40,967 nt of DNA from a virus, in IMG/VR virus record IMGVR_UViG_3300023223_001001, positions 1 to 40,967 of that record; one strand, given 5' to 3'. Positions 1 through 7,389 of the stretch are shown here, one piece after another. The position numbers and the translations under genes are program-made. How positions within the stretch are numbered: position 1 is the first letter of the stretch; each line of letters begins with the position of its first letter. Below the pieces are notes generated by a model. That model was not told the DNA's origin. It worked only from the letters and a program-made list of their open reading frames with translations, and made no database searches.

Positions 1-144
1 CCTGTCTGGAAAACTACAACTAGTACACTCACCAACATCAGGCACACCCACCTACAAGATTTATCATTTCCCTCAAGAGATATTTGCAGAGATTCCATTA
101 ACCATATCTGACTGTAAAAAATATCACATGGAGATACAGGATTC
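1..144. repeat. Terminal direct repeat (left copy)
   Basis: These 144 bases are identical to 40824-40967, checked base by base from CCTGTCTGG to AGGATTC. The repeat lies inside the terminase reading frame, which stays open across the joint. This is what a circular or circularly permuted molecule looks like when linearised. A true physical terminal repeat of this length cannot be excluded from sequence alone. Confidence 0.95.
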
Positions 145-1066
145 AATAGAATATCAACAGATACACGAATCAGAAGATCTATTCCAGGCTCACTGTAAGG
201 GTTGGTTTTATGCAGCTAGAGGTAGACCACTCACACTAAACATGATTAGAAGGTGTTATGACAGTAACATAGGATTTCTCACACCTAACCAAATCAAAGC
301 TCTCAAAGAGAAACATGGCAATGACATGTATGTAACTGCAGGAATTGACTGGGGTAGTAACAAATCAGGTAAATCATACACCGTCTTTACCGTACTGTTA
401 TGTTTTAGAAAGACTGCATATGAGCCAGCACATTACCAAATAGCATACATGAAGAAATTTACTAAAGAAAGATCAGATACAGAGGAGGCATTAGATATTC
501 TTCCACTCATTAATCTGTATCATGTGGATAATACTGCAGCAGACTTAGGATTTGGCAAGTCAGGCGTTAAAATATTACAAGACGGTTTATCACACCTAGG
601 AGTAAAAGGATTAGGCAGAGGCAGAGTTCATGGTGTGTTTACTTTGGGTAATCTCCTAGAAGAGACACACACATATCAAATGGAGGCAGAATCAGAGGGA
701 ATCAAGAACCCATTCCTTAAAGTACACAAGACAGAAAGAGTGGATGATTTGATACAGATAGTAAAGTCTACCATTCCTAATGTAACGGACCCAACAAACA
801 AAGATAAAGCCAAACCCAAACTAGTTATTCCCTATGAGAATCCCCATGACGTGGATTCATTGGAACAAGGATTACTCAAGATAAAACGTGCTGATCTAGA
901 AGATGACACACTAGGTATGAAATCAGAAGGCGATAAAAGACAAAAACCTGAAAAACTATACGAACATTACTGGGACGAGGTGTCTGCATTAATTCACGCG
1001 TTTATTGCATTTGAGAATCACGATCCTGATGCGTTTAAAATGAAGGTAGTTAAGAGACGACGTTAA
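1..1066 (+). CDS. terL: Terminase large subunit, C-terminal part (continues from 40018)
   Basis: This is the 3' part of the DNA-packaging motor gene. The frame is open from base 1 and joins the ORF starting at 40018, giving a 623-aa protein after closure of the circle. This part holds the RNase H-like nuclease that cuts concatemeric DNA. The first catalytic Asp is in AGIDWG (about residue 385 of the whole protein), a second acidic cluster is in YHVDNTAADLG (about 445-450), and the last is in HYWDEVSALIH near the C-terminus. The basic tail ends KRRR. The first internal ATG (128) is not the true start, because upstream codons are coding and carry the ATPase. Confidence is high from motif order and from the portal gene downstream. 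Confidence 0.93.
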   Translation, partial: LSGKLQLVHSPTSGTPTYKIYHFPQEIFAEIPLTISDCKKYHMEIQDSIEYQQIHESEDLFQAHCKGWFYAARGRPLTLNMIRRCYDSNIGFLTPNQIKALKEKHGNDMYVTAGIDWGSNKSGKSYTVFTVLLCFRKTAYEPAHYQIAYMKKFTKERSDTEEALDILPLINLYHVDNTAADLGFGKSGVKILQDGLSHLGVKGLGRGRVHGVFTLGNLLEETHTYQMEAESEGIKNPFLKVHKTERVDDLIQIVKSTIPNVTDPTNKDKAKPKLVIPYENPHDVDSLEQGLLKIKRADLEDDTLGMKSEGDKRQKPEKLYEHYWDEVSALIHAFIAFENHDPDAFKMKVVKRRR

Positions 1067-1120
1067 AGTAGCAGAACTACGTTAAACACAAATTTTATAA
1101 TCCTCAAAGGAGGTGAAATA

Positions 1121-1258
1121 ACGGACAACGAAACTAAAAAGTACATAGATTCCGAAATAACTCGTTTTGGAATGGATATTCAAATCACGTTCAATAGAAT
1201 CAAACGAGATATGAATGATGTACAAAATAGATTAAAAAAATTAGAAGAAAATAACTAA
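1121..1258 (+). CDS. Small coiled-coil protein with probable ACG start
   Basis: A 45-aa charged helical protein ending KKLEENN, reading TDNETKKYIDSEITRFG after the start, with heptad-like hydrophobics. A perfect Shine-Dalgarno GGAGGTGA sits so that GGAGG is 7 nt before ACG. The same spacing precedes the ATG of the minus-strand gene at 25919. No ATG, GTG or TTG is available in frame near this site. The first in-frame ATG is at 1172 and would give only 28 aa. The gene follows terminase and precedes a convergent mini-gene. Its function is unknown; it could be a small packaging or assembly factor. Confidence 0.6.
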   Translation, partial: TDNETKKYIDSEITRFGMDIQITFNRIKRDMNDVQNRLKKLEENN

Positions 1259-1259
1259 A

Positions 1260-1349
1260 TTAGTCGTTAGATTTTTCTGATTCTTTTCTTGCAAGAAATC
1301 TCGATAGAAAATCATAGTCGTCGTCCTTTTCTTGTGATTTATTTTCCAT
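1260..1349 (-). CDS. Tiny acidic protein on the opposite strand
   Basis: A 29-aa ORF (MENKSQEKDDDYDFLSRF...) rich in Asp, Glu and Lys. It runs against the flanking packaging genes and its stop abuts that of the small gene ending at 1258. No clear Shine-Dalgarno precedes it. An AT-rich stretch at 1375-1435 could hold its promoter. It resembles short acidic ORFs of archaeal viruses only in composition. It may be real or chance. Confidence 0.35.
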   Translation of the reverse strand: MENKSQEKDDDYDFLSRFLARKESEKSND

Positions 1350-1448
1350 GTTTCTTTTTGAAATCACTATCTTTTATTGTTTGTTATTAATTTTTGATTG
1401 AATTATTAATAACTTTTATATCTAAATCTTAACAATTGTTAATAACAT

Positions 1449-1616
1449 ATGGTTCATTGTTTAGGCCATAAACATGGCACTAATTGTAATAAGGTAGTTC
1501 GTACTACTCGTCATACTCCATGTTGGGAAAATTACCAACTATGCTCAAAGTGCAGTAAATCTAAGAAAACATTAGAATATCGTGTAATAATTGATAGTCA
1601 GTTAAAATGCATATAA
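1449..1616 (+). CDS. Small Cys/His protein before portal
   Basis: A 55-aa protein with a Cys/His-rich pattern (HCLGHKHGTNC, then CWENYQLCSKC), plausibly one zinc site. It is the only gene between the packaging block and the portal. Its last codons (TGC ATA TAA) are also the TATA box of the portal promoter, so coding and promoter sequence overlap. Function unknown. Confidence 0.6.
   Translation: MVHCLGHKHGTNCNKVVRTTRHTPCWENYQLCSKCSKSKKTLEYRVIIDSQLKCI
1605..1616 (+). promoter_or_regulatory. Archaeal TATA promoter of the portal operon
   Basis: AAATGCATATAA followed by CTTTT, beginning 34 nt upstream of the GTG at 1639. The same motif at the same distance precedes 5989, 6880 and 8860. The spacing places transcription initiation at or next to the start codon, that is, a leaderless mRNA. 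No Shine-Dalgarno precedes the GTG, which agrees. Confidence 0.8.
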
Positions 1617-1638
1617 CTTTTAAAAGCACGTTTAAATT

Positions 1639-3327
1639 GTGACTTGGTCTCTACGCGGTATTCGAAATAACATAGCTAAAGCTATTCAACCAACTAGTTA
1701 TACACCAAAAACAACAAAGAACAATATTCCTTCATTATCTTTACAAGCATTAAAACAACAAATGAGCATGCCAATTACTGAACTATCTCCTGGAATGTCT
1801 CAGCCAGTTTGGGGACCAGAATTATCTACAGTGGGTGCATATTCTAGAGAAGGGTACGCATCAAAAACATTTGATACGCCTGCAATTCCATTTGTTACAC
1901 AGGCATTGCCATTACAGGTAGACGAGGATGTACAACTTGTAATTAATAGATTATCTTCTCAAGTTACAGGTGGTGAGCATTATATCAAAACTGTCACCCA
2001 ATCCCTCACAGACTATTTGGAAGAATTTTCACATGACATTGATTTTGATACATTTGATACTATCCTCGTCAAGGAATTATTATGGTATGGTAATTCTATT
2101 TGGAAACCTAGAATGGGAATTAGTAATGTTAGATCCTTTGATGATTTGATGCATATTCCTATCTCTTCATTTGTTAGGATTTGGTGGGACAGACAACGCC
2201 AACCATACAAGTATGAGTTTAGAGGGGCTGAGTACCAAGGGTATCATAATCCAGGAGAAATTATTCACTTTAACTGGAATCCCGTAGATGCCTCTGTGTT
2301 TGGGACGGGCTTTGGTGTTGCAGCTACTTCCCAAAGAGTCTTTGATATGGTGATTAGTGGAGATGATACACAACAGGTCACACTACCTCCAATGCTTGAC
2401 AGAAAGTATGCCATAGAGTTTATCATGCAGATGGCCTCTCAAAGATATGTTACAAGAAATGTGTATCAGGCACCAGGTGCAACTGAAGATGAGAGAAACC
2501 AACTACAGTCATTTGTGGAACAACTACAGATAGGTCAGGATTTGGTGGCAGGAACTAGTTTAGAGGTTCAAGAATTAGGTACCAATACTAGAACATTCAA
2601 TCCACAAGAGTTCATTGAAACAGTTTCATCCCCAATCATGAAGGCACTCAATGACTTTTCAGGCAAACAAGGATCAGAGAACTCTCATACCTTTGCAAAT
2701 GCAGAAACTGCAAAAGAAGAGTCAGACGGTGGGCTATCAGCATTTACCATTAACGTAAAGACACAGATAGCAAAGAAACTGTTCCGTCCTTGGTATGATG
2801 CTAACCCATTCATGGGGGACCAATACCTAGATGGGTTAATTCCAATAGATTGGAAAGACGTAAAGTTTGATCTTAACTTTGGTACAATAGAAAAGAAAGA
2901 CATTCCAATTGAACAGAGAATAAAACTCATGGAGATGTACTTTAACTTGCCAATACCCAAAAATCCAAAAACAATAATGAAGATGTTTGAGGAGGCAGGA
3001 CTACCAATTAATGATGATGACTTTGAAATGGTAGATCAACAAATGAATGATCCGACAGGTTCTGCTGCACTAGGGAATGTAGATAATAATAATAACCCAG
3101 ATGAGAATTTGCCACAGAGCGATATTGGAGGAGGGGAGATAGAGCCACAATTTAACAATCAGATTATGGGAAATCCACCAATGGACGATCCTATATATGA
3201 TGATATGATGATAGATGTGAGAGGAGATGATAATATGATTCCTAGTGATTATTTCCAATCTGATGTGTCACAAGACTTTGATTATGGGCGATACTATGAG
3301 ACAAAGGGGAAGAAGAAGGAAAAATAA
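1639..3327 (+). CDS. Portal protein
   Basis: A 562-aa protein in the position expected for the dodecameric portal, between terminase and the head morphogenesis gene. It shows portal-like features: an N-terminal wing (residues 60-260) with the segment YGNSIWKPR and a beta motif around PGEIIHFNW, a helical stem/clip region near residues 330-380, and a long acidic, Asn/Gln-rich disordered tail after 470. The start is GTG, chosen because it lies 34 nt after the TATA box with no leader. The next gene overlaps it by one base (TAATG). Assignment rests on length, gene order and motif style. Confidence 0.85.
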   Translation: MTWSLRGIRNNIAKAIQPTSYTPKTTKNNIPSLSLQALKQQMSMPITELSPGMSQPVWGPELSTVGAYSREGYASKTFDTPAIPFVTQALPLQVDEDVQLVINRLSSQVTGGEHYIKTVTQSLTDYLEEFSHDIDFDTFDTILVKELLWYGNSIWKPRMGISNVRSFDDLMHIPISSFVRIWWDRQRQPYKYEFRGAEYQGYHNPGEIIHFNWNPVDASVFGTGFGVAATSQRVFDMVISGDDTQQVTLPPMLDRKYAIEFIMQMASQRYVTRNVYQAPGATEDERNQLQSFVEQLQIGQDLVAGTSLEVQELGTNTRTFNPQEFIETVSSPIMKALNDFSGKQGSENSHTFANAETAKEESDGGLSAFTINVKTQIAKKLFRPWYDANPFMGDQYLDGLIPIDWKDVKFDLNFGTIEKKDIPIEQRIKLMEMYFNLPIPKNPKTIMKMFEEAGLPINDDDFEMVDQQMNDPTGSAALGNVDNNNNPDENLPQSDIGGGEIEPQFNNQIMGNPPMDDPIYDDMMIDVRGDDNMIPSDYFQSDVSQDFDYGRYYETKGKKKEK

Positions 3328-3497
3328 TGCCTGAAAAACTCGAAAGATGTGTAGCAGATGTAAAAAAACAAGGCAATGTAGATAATCCTTGGGCAGTTTG
3401 TACGGCATCCATTGAAGAAATAATACATAAACAAATTATTGAATCTAGTCTAAACAGGAGGAGAGGATGTGGATGTCAAAAGAAGAAAAAGACTTGA
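3327..3497 (+). CDS. Small basic Cys protein between portal and morphogenesis genes
   Basis: A 56-aa protein beginning MPEKLERCVADVKKQGN and containing NPWAVCTAS, a small family often seen in viral capsid loci. The C-terminus is a basic Cys patch (RRRGCGCQKKKKT). Its start overlaps the portal stop as TAATG and its end overlaps the next gene by 31 bases in another frame, so the three genes are translationally coupled. Role unknown; a capsid-assembly accessory is likely from context. Confidence 0.75.
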   Translation: MPEKLERCVADVKKQGNVDNPWAVCTASIEEIIHKQIIESSLNRRRGCGCQKKKKT

Positions 3498-5161
3498 TAA
3501 TACTAGATAAAAACACTCTAGAGAAACAAAAACAACTCCGTTACAAAGAACTAGAGAATAGAGGAATACCAGAACCTGAAAGAAGTAGGGCAGTAGAGGC
3601 AGAGTTTACAGACTATCCAAATCCCAAACATGCCATTCCTTGGGGAATACCAATAACTGGAGTAGATTTAGCTGGAAATATCAATCTTGATTTAATTCCA
3701 GCTTCAAGTGAACCTCCAGTGATTCAGCCAAATACAGATAAAACAGAACCATTCCCTACAAGTTCAGTTAATCCATATCCCAATAACCCCACCCCTGATA
3801 GTAACAGTAAGGGAATCAAATCAAATACATACAATATCAAACATTTTCCTGCAGAAGAATTATCATCATCTAACTGGTTGGGAACAGCTAACGAATTAAA
3901 CTCTGAACCTCCATCTGTAGGAATTGAAGGGTTTAATTCTCATAAAGCAATTCCTGAATGGCGTTATCCAATAGAGGATTCACAAATGGTAGACATTAGC
4001 GTTCCACCAATAACTATCGAGCCAAGTGGTGGTGGTGGTCAGTTCAATGAAGCTGTTGTAACGCCAGAGAAAAAAGAAGAAAAGAAAAAATCATTACTAA
4101 AAAGACTAGCCCCTTGGATAGCCATACTAGGTGCAGGATTTTCTGCAGCACAATTAATTGATGACTATCTAAGTGATGCACCAGAAGAACCAAAAGCAAG
4201 AGAGAAATACTTTACACACACACCACTAGAACTAATCGGAGAGTTTACACTATCACCCACTCACACAGGAAAAGACGTATGTGATGATTACGTAGGCCAA
4301 ACTTTTGATTTAATGGATGTGACTAATAGACCAATCCTTCCTAGTGAAGGTAAAGGTTACACAGAACTTGTGCATCCAAATTGTCATTGTACATGGAAGA
4401 TAACAAAAAAACCAAAGGTAGGAGTAGATACCCTTACTAGAAAACAAACTACAGAATTCCATGATATAGAGAGCCACATAAAAAAGGCAGCAAAGAATCA
4501 CACACTCCACACCGTAAAACCTGATGGCTCTTTATCCAAGAGAACTAGAGGAACAAACCCGATAAAAGAATCAATTGGAAAGATAAGACATCAGGCAAAA
4601 TGGTTATCTGATGAATACCTCACAAAGGCAAAAGAGACTGCCAGAAACAATAACGGTGTACTATATTTGATAAGAGCTGCAACTGAAACAATTACAGACC
4701 ATAGAAGTGAAGGTGAACAGTACCGCAGAAAGTTATCAGGAAAGGAGTTAAACTCAATGGCAAGAACTGCAGTAGGTCATGGAATGGACATTAACCATAA
4801 TCCAGAGTATGCTACCGGTGGAATGATTGCAGATTCAGAATATGACCCACACCGAAAAGAGATACAAATGCTAGTGATAGAAACTGACTCACAAATTAAT
4901 CGATATATAGCTGATGGTTATATCAGTGCTGTATCCATTAATGGTGGTAATCCTCGTTCTCAAAATGTAGAGCCATGTTTTGAGGGTTGTACTGGTCCTG
5001 AGTGCGAATTGTGTAATGTACCTCAAGGAGTCATTTTAGGTGAGATGGATGGAATTGGAATGACTTGGGTAGTTACTGATCCACGTGGTATTATGTGGAA
5101 TGGTATTCATATCCCAGAGGCAACTCCAGGAATCAAATCAACAATTATTGAATTATTGTAG
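3467..5161 (+). CDS. Minor capsid/head morphogenesis domain fused to prohead protease
   Basis: A 564-aa multidomain head protein. Residues 75-200 are Pro/Asn/Ser-rich and probably disordered, and 206-232 is a basic then hydrophobic helix. Residues 270-312 carry CDDYVGQ...HPNCHCTW, the Cys/His signature seen at the end of SPP1 gp7/Mu gpF-type minor capsid proteins. Residues 430-564 resemble a viral prohead protease: MDINH (His444) and AVSINGG (Ser490) are spaced as the His and Ser of HK97-type proteases, followed by a CX3CX4CX2C cluster (504-516). A strong AGGAGG precedes the ATG. Joining both functions in one polypeptide is notable. Protease assignment is by motif only. Confidence 0.75.
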   Translation: MWMSKEEKDLIILDKNTLEKQKQLRYKELENRGIPEPERSRAVEAEFTDYPNPKHAIPWGIPITGVDLAGNINLDLIPASSEPPVIQPNTDKTEPFPTSSVNPYPNNPTPDSNSKGIKSNTYNIKHFPAEELSSSNWLGTANELNSEPPSVGIEGFNSHKAIPEWRYPIEDSQMVDISVPPITIEPSGGGGQFNEAVVTPEKKEEKKKSLLKRLAPWIAILGAGFSAAQLIDDYLSDAPEEPKAREKYFTHTPLELIGEFTLSPTHTGKDVCDDYVGQTFDLMDVTNRPILPSEGKGYTELVHPNCHCTWKITKKPKVGVDTLTRKQTTEFHDIESHIKKAAKNHTLHTVKPDGSLSKRTRGTNPIKESIGKIRHQAKWLSDEYLTKAKETARNNNGVLYLIRAATETITDHRSEGEQYRRKLSGKELNSMARTAVGHGMDINHNPEYATGGMIADSEYDPHRKEIQMLVIETDSQINRYIADGYISAVSINGGNPRSQNVEPCFEGCTGPECELCNVPQGVILGEMDGIGMTWVVTDPRGIMWNGIHIPEATPGIKSTIIELL

Positions 5162-5165
5162 TTAA

Positions 5166-5226
5166 GGCATTGTCAAGTTAACGGGGCTTTAGATCACAGT
5201 TTTCTAGTGTAAAGTGTCGAGACCTA
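5166..5226 (+). repeat. Left terminal inverted repeat of the mobile element
   Basis: About 61 bases whose reverse complement matches 5840-5900, with a perfect 18-bp core GTAAAGTGTCGAGACCTA at the inner end and a perfect GGCTTTAG block in the middle. Confidence 0.85.
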
Positions 5227-5289
5227 CGCAGGATGAATACACTACTTTTATATCTAATTTTAACGAAGAATATGTAGAGAAACTAGTAA

Positions 5290-5430
5290 ATGGAATACCT
5301 ATCAACTAAAAATTCATCTGATAAAAAAACTGATTTTTCATCTTCAGTTAGTTTTGATACTGTTAGTGTAACTTTAAAATTCAAAAGCGATGTTATTGAA
5401 TTTTCAAAACCAAAAATCAGAGCATACTAA
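5290..5430 (+). CDS. Small hypothetical protein inside the mobile element
   Basis: A 46-aa ORF (MEYLSTKNSSDKKTDFSSS...) with Ser/Lys-rich beta-like sequence. A TATA-like TTTTATATCTAA lies about 40 nt upstream. It sits between the left inverted repeat and the transposase remnant, and its stop overlaps the stop of a convergent mini-ORF. It could be a passenger or a chance ORF. Not recognised. Confidence 0.35.
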   Translation: MEYLSTKNSSDKKTDFSSSVSFDTVSVTLKFKSDVIEFSKPKIRAY

Positions 5431-5513
5431 TCGTTTTCATCCTTGCGAATAGTAATTCGATTACCTTGAATTACAAACTTAATTCTATCAGGTTCTCCAA
5501 TTCTAAAGGGCAT
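5427..5513 (-). CDS. Tiny basic protein, convergent, inside the mobile element
   Basis: A 28-aa ORF (MPFRIGEPDRIKFVIQGN...) with an alternating beta-strand pattern, slightly reminiscent of an AbrB-type strand but far too short to call. It ends against the stop of the preceding plus-strand ORF and its start overlaps the transposase remnant. Low support. Confidence 0.3.
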   Translation of the reverse strand: MPFRIGEPDRIKFVIQGNRITIRKDEND

Positions 5514-5649
5514 GCAGATTCATTACAATTACATTCGTGGACATATGGGAATTGATGGAAAGACCCCTAGTGAGAAGGCAGGGATTAAGATTGAGGGATT
5601 AAACAAGTGGATTACAATTATTCAAAATGCCAGTAACCGAAAAGTTTAA
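5512..5649 (+). pseudogene. DDE transposase C-terminal remnant
   Basis: The 45 codons from ATG read MQIHYNYIRGHMGIDGKTPS then EKAGIKIEG and NKWITIIQNAS. This is the familiar C-terminal end of integrase-core (DDE) transposases, where a YN(F/Y)IRPHxxLxGKTPAExAGI motif follows the catalytic Glu. The N-terminal and catalytic parts are missing and an in-frame stop lies just upstream (5467), so this is a fossil. Its place inside a pair of long inverted repeats identifies the surrounding DNA as an IS relic. Confidence 0.75.
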
Positions 5650-5660
5650 GATCTATCTAA

Positions 5661-5740
5661 TTAAGAAAGAATAAGCAACCCCCACTCTTTGCAAAGGCTT
5701 GTTAACTGTGGGGGTATCGACTTTGCTTATTCTTGATTAA
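5661..5740 (+). ncRNA. Long GC-capped hairpin within the mobile element
   Basis: Outer arms 5661-5678 and 5723-5740 pair at 16 of 18 positions. They continue on the 5' side directly into a perfect 7-bp inner stem (CCCCCAC 5679-5685 with GTGGGGG 5708-5714), closing a 22-nt loop. An 8-nt bulge lies on the 3' side. It directly follows the transposase remnant. It could be a structural RNA, a strong terminator protecting downstream genes, or an internal inverted repeat of the element. Confidence 0.55.
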
Positions 5741-5839
5741 ATATTATGTTCAACGTATTTGTGTATATTGGTCATGTACCACGTCTCTAGTGTATATAAG
5801 AGTACCGTACCGTACAATAACCCCAAGTAAAAAACAAAA

Positions 5840-5900
5840 TAGGTCTCGACACTTTACGGTACAAAATCCATAACTAAAGCCTCGTTGACTTGCCAGAGCC
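5840..5900 (-). repeat. Right terminal inverted repeat of the mobile element
   Basis: Reverse-complement partner of 5166-5226, with inner core TAGGTCTCGACACTTTAC and an outer tip reading GGCTCTGGCAAGTCAACG on the minus strand. The DNA from the end of the transposase remnant (5649) to 5988 holds only the hairpin, this repeat and the scaffold promoter. Confidence 0.85.
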
Positions 5901-5953
5901 CAAAATTCTCGAAAAAGTTTTAAAAACCATTAAACTTTCATCTATTTTTTATT

Positions 5954-5965
5954 AAATGCATATAA
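5954..5965 (+). promoter_or_regulatory. Archaeal TATA promoter of the scaffold-like gene
   Basis: AAATGCATATAA, beginning 35 nt before the ATG at 5989. It matches the portal promoter exactly over 12 bases. It lies just beyond the right end of the mobile element, so the gene retains its own promoter despite the insertion. Confidence 0.8.
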
Positions 5966-5988
5966 CTAAATTGGTTCTCTAAAAAATC

Positions 5989-6816
5989 ATGAATAATAGT
6001 CTAATAGATAGACTTCGTGAAGCAAAAACTCTAGCTGATGCTGATCCTATTCTTAGAAAACTTGGTGCAGATGGACCTATTAGAAAACTTGTGGAAGCAA
6101 GTATTCTTCAAAGAATGAATCCAAACCCAGCAAGTTATGAATACGGTGTATCTATGCTAAATGAGGCAATCCAATATTTGGATAAAGAGGAAGAGCCAGC
6201 ATCTCCTGAAACTCCTGGAATAAAACCAAAAGGTGATCACTTTGTTAAAGAGGAAACCTTGGATAATCACAATCCAGAAGGCGGTCTTGCAGGTTCTGAG
6301 CAATCATCTGAAAATACCGAACCATACTCTGGTGAAGGTACAAAAACTGGTGATGAAGACATGACTAATGCTCCTGACACTGAGAATCAAATGTCAGAAA
6401 TGGCACCCCCCCCAATGTCCGGATTACATCCAGACATTGCAAAAACAATGGGAGCCAAAATTCCAACTATGCCTCCAATGAATGCAGGTGATCAATTGAA
6501 ACAAACTCGTTATACAATTCAACAGTATCATGAGACAGTTGTAAAACCACTACTTGCACACACCAAGAAACAGGATATGGCAATTAGAAAACTCTCACAA
6601 AAAATCAGAGAGACTGAGGCAAAAAGTGGAACTTATACACTTGATATGGATGTGATAAAAAACAACGCATCAACAAGAGTTAGAGAAACGACTACCACCA
6701 CACTTCCAGTTAATCCACGAGAGCAAATTGTAAATTCACGAAATCCAAACAGAGATTTTGATCTTAGCCAAGCTAGAAACGAAATTCGAACAATGAATAA
6801 TAACATGTCAAGTTAA
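5989..6816 (+). CDS. Probable scaffolding/assembly protein
   Basis: A 275-aa, largely helical, acidic protein with low-complexity Glu/Pro/Gly-rich sequence at about 65-125, a Met/Pro-rich linker at about 130-165 and a predicted helical segment at about 170-215. It has no enzyme motif. Its place immediately before a decoration-like protein and the major capsid protein is the usual place of a capsid scaffold. The leaderless start is fixed by the TATA box 35 nt upstream. The name is inference from position and composition; another internal head protein is possible. Confidence 0.55.
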   Translation: MNNSLIDRLREAKTLADADPILRKLGADGPIRKLVEASILQRMNPNPASYEYGVSMLNEAIQYLDKEEEPASPETPGIKPKGDHFVKEETLDNHNPEGGLAGSEQSSENTEPYSGEGTKTGDEDMTNAPDTENQMSEMAPPPMSGLHPDIAKTMGAKIPTMPPMNAGDQLKQTRYTIQQYHETVVKPLLAHTKKQDMAIRKLSQKIRETEAKSGTYTLDMDVIKNNASTRVRETTTTTLPVNPREQIVNSRNPNRDFDLSQARNEIRTMNNNMSS

Positions 6817-6845
6817 TTGACAAATTTTTTCTTTCTTTTTCTATA

Positions 6846-6857
6846 AAATGCATATAA
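6846..6857 (+). promoter_or_regulatory. Archaeal TATA promoter of the capsid gene pair
   Basis: AAATGCATATAA, beginning 34 nt before the ATG at 6880. The preceding TTTTTTCTTTCTTTTT (6825-6840) is a pyrimidine run that could end the upstream transcript. Confidence 0.8.
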
Positions 6858-6879
6858 TCAAATACTAAATACACCAATC

Positions 6880-7383
6880 ATGGCAAACACAAACAGATTT
6901 CTAGGTCTTGCTAGAGGTCCAATCGACCACAAGTCCAGTTCTGTTATCAATCAAATAGCCAACGGTGCCATCGACATGGGTTCAATCGTTGCAGTCACCA
7001 CCACAATCAATGCCTCAGAAACCTTACCTAGAGTAGAACAAATAGCTAGTCAAGGAAGCGGTTTGACGTATGGAATTGCTGTGGGTGGAGATGCAGATGG
7101 AATTTATGGAAATGGTTCTGCAAGTGTAGATGATTCAACTCGTGCAGCTACAGCAGCATTAGAAGGAGTAGTAGTAGTAACACAAGGTAGATGCCTTGCC
7201 AGAGTTTCTGGTGATGGTGCTAGTGTAGTTACTATAGGCGATCCTTTAACACAATCTGCTACAACTGGTGTATTAGAATTTGCAACAACTGGTGATACAG
7301 TAATTGCATTTGCACTAAATGACGTAGGTGCAGGCGACATCGATATGATTGCAGTAGATGTTCAAAGGGCAGGAGTTGTTTAG
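6880..7383 (+). CDS. Capsid decoration/cement-like protein (DUF2190-like)
   Basis: A 167-aa Gly/Ala/Val/Thr-rich all-beta protein just before the major capsid gene. The C-terminal half, with GDPLTQSATTGVLEFATT followed by a hydrophobic strand ending MIAV, follows the pattern of the DUF2190 family of head-stabilising proteins. It has no signal peptide. Only six bases separate its stop from the major capsid start, so the two are one transcription unit. The role is inferred from family pattern and position. Confidence 0.65.
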   Translation: MANTNRFLGLARGPIDHKSSSVINQIANGAIDMGSIVAVTTTINASETLPRVEQIASQGSGLTYGIAVGGDADGIYGNGSASVDDSTRAATAALEGVVVVTQGRCLARVSGDGASVVTIGDPLTQSATTGVLEFATTGDTVIAFALNDVGAGDIDMIAVDVQRAGVV

Positions 7384-7389
7384 ATAATA

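Larger units (their letters stand above)
5166..5900. mobile_element. Degenerate IS/MITE with about 60-bp terminal inverted repeats
   Basis: The left end (5166-5226) and right end (5840-5900) are imperfect inverted repeats. Both read GGCnnTGnCAAGTnAACG at the tip and GTAAAGTGTCGAGACCTA at the inner end. Between them lie a C-terminal DDE transposase remnant (5512-5649), two tiny ORFs and a long hairpin (5661-5740). The element starts 5 bp after the stop of the capsid-morphogenesis gene and ends before the scaffold promoter, so it disrupts no gene. No target-site duplication is obvious. It is best read as a decayed insertion sequence that may still be mobilised in trans. Confidence 0.8.
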
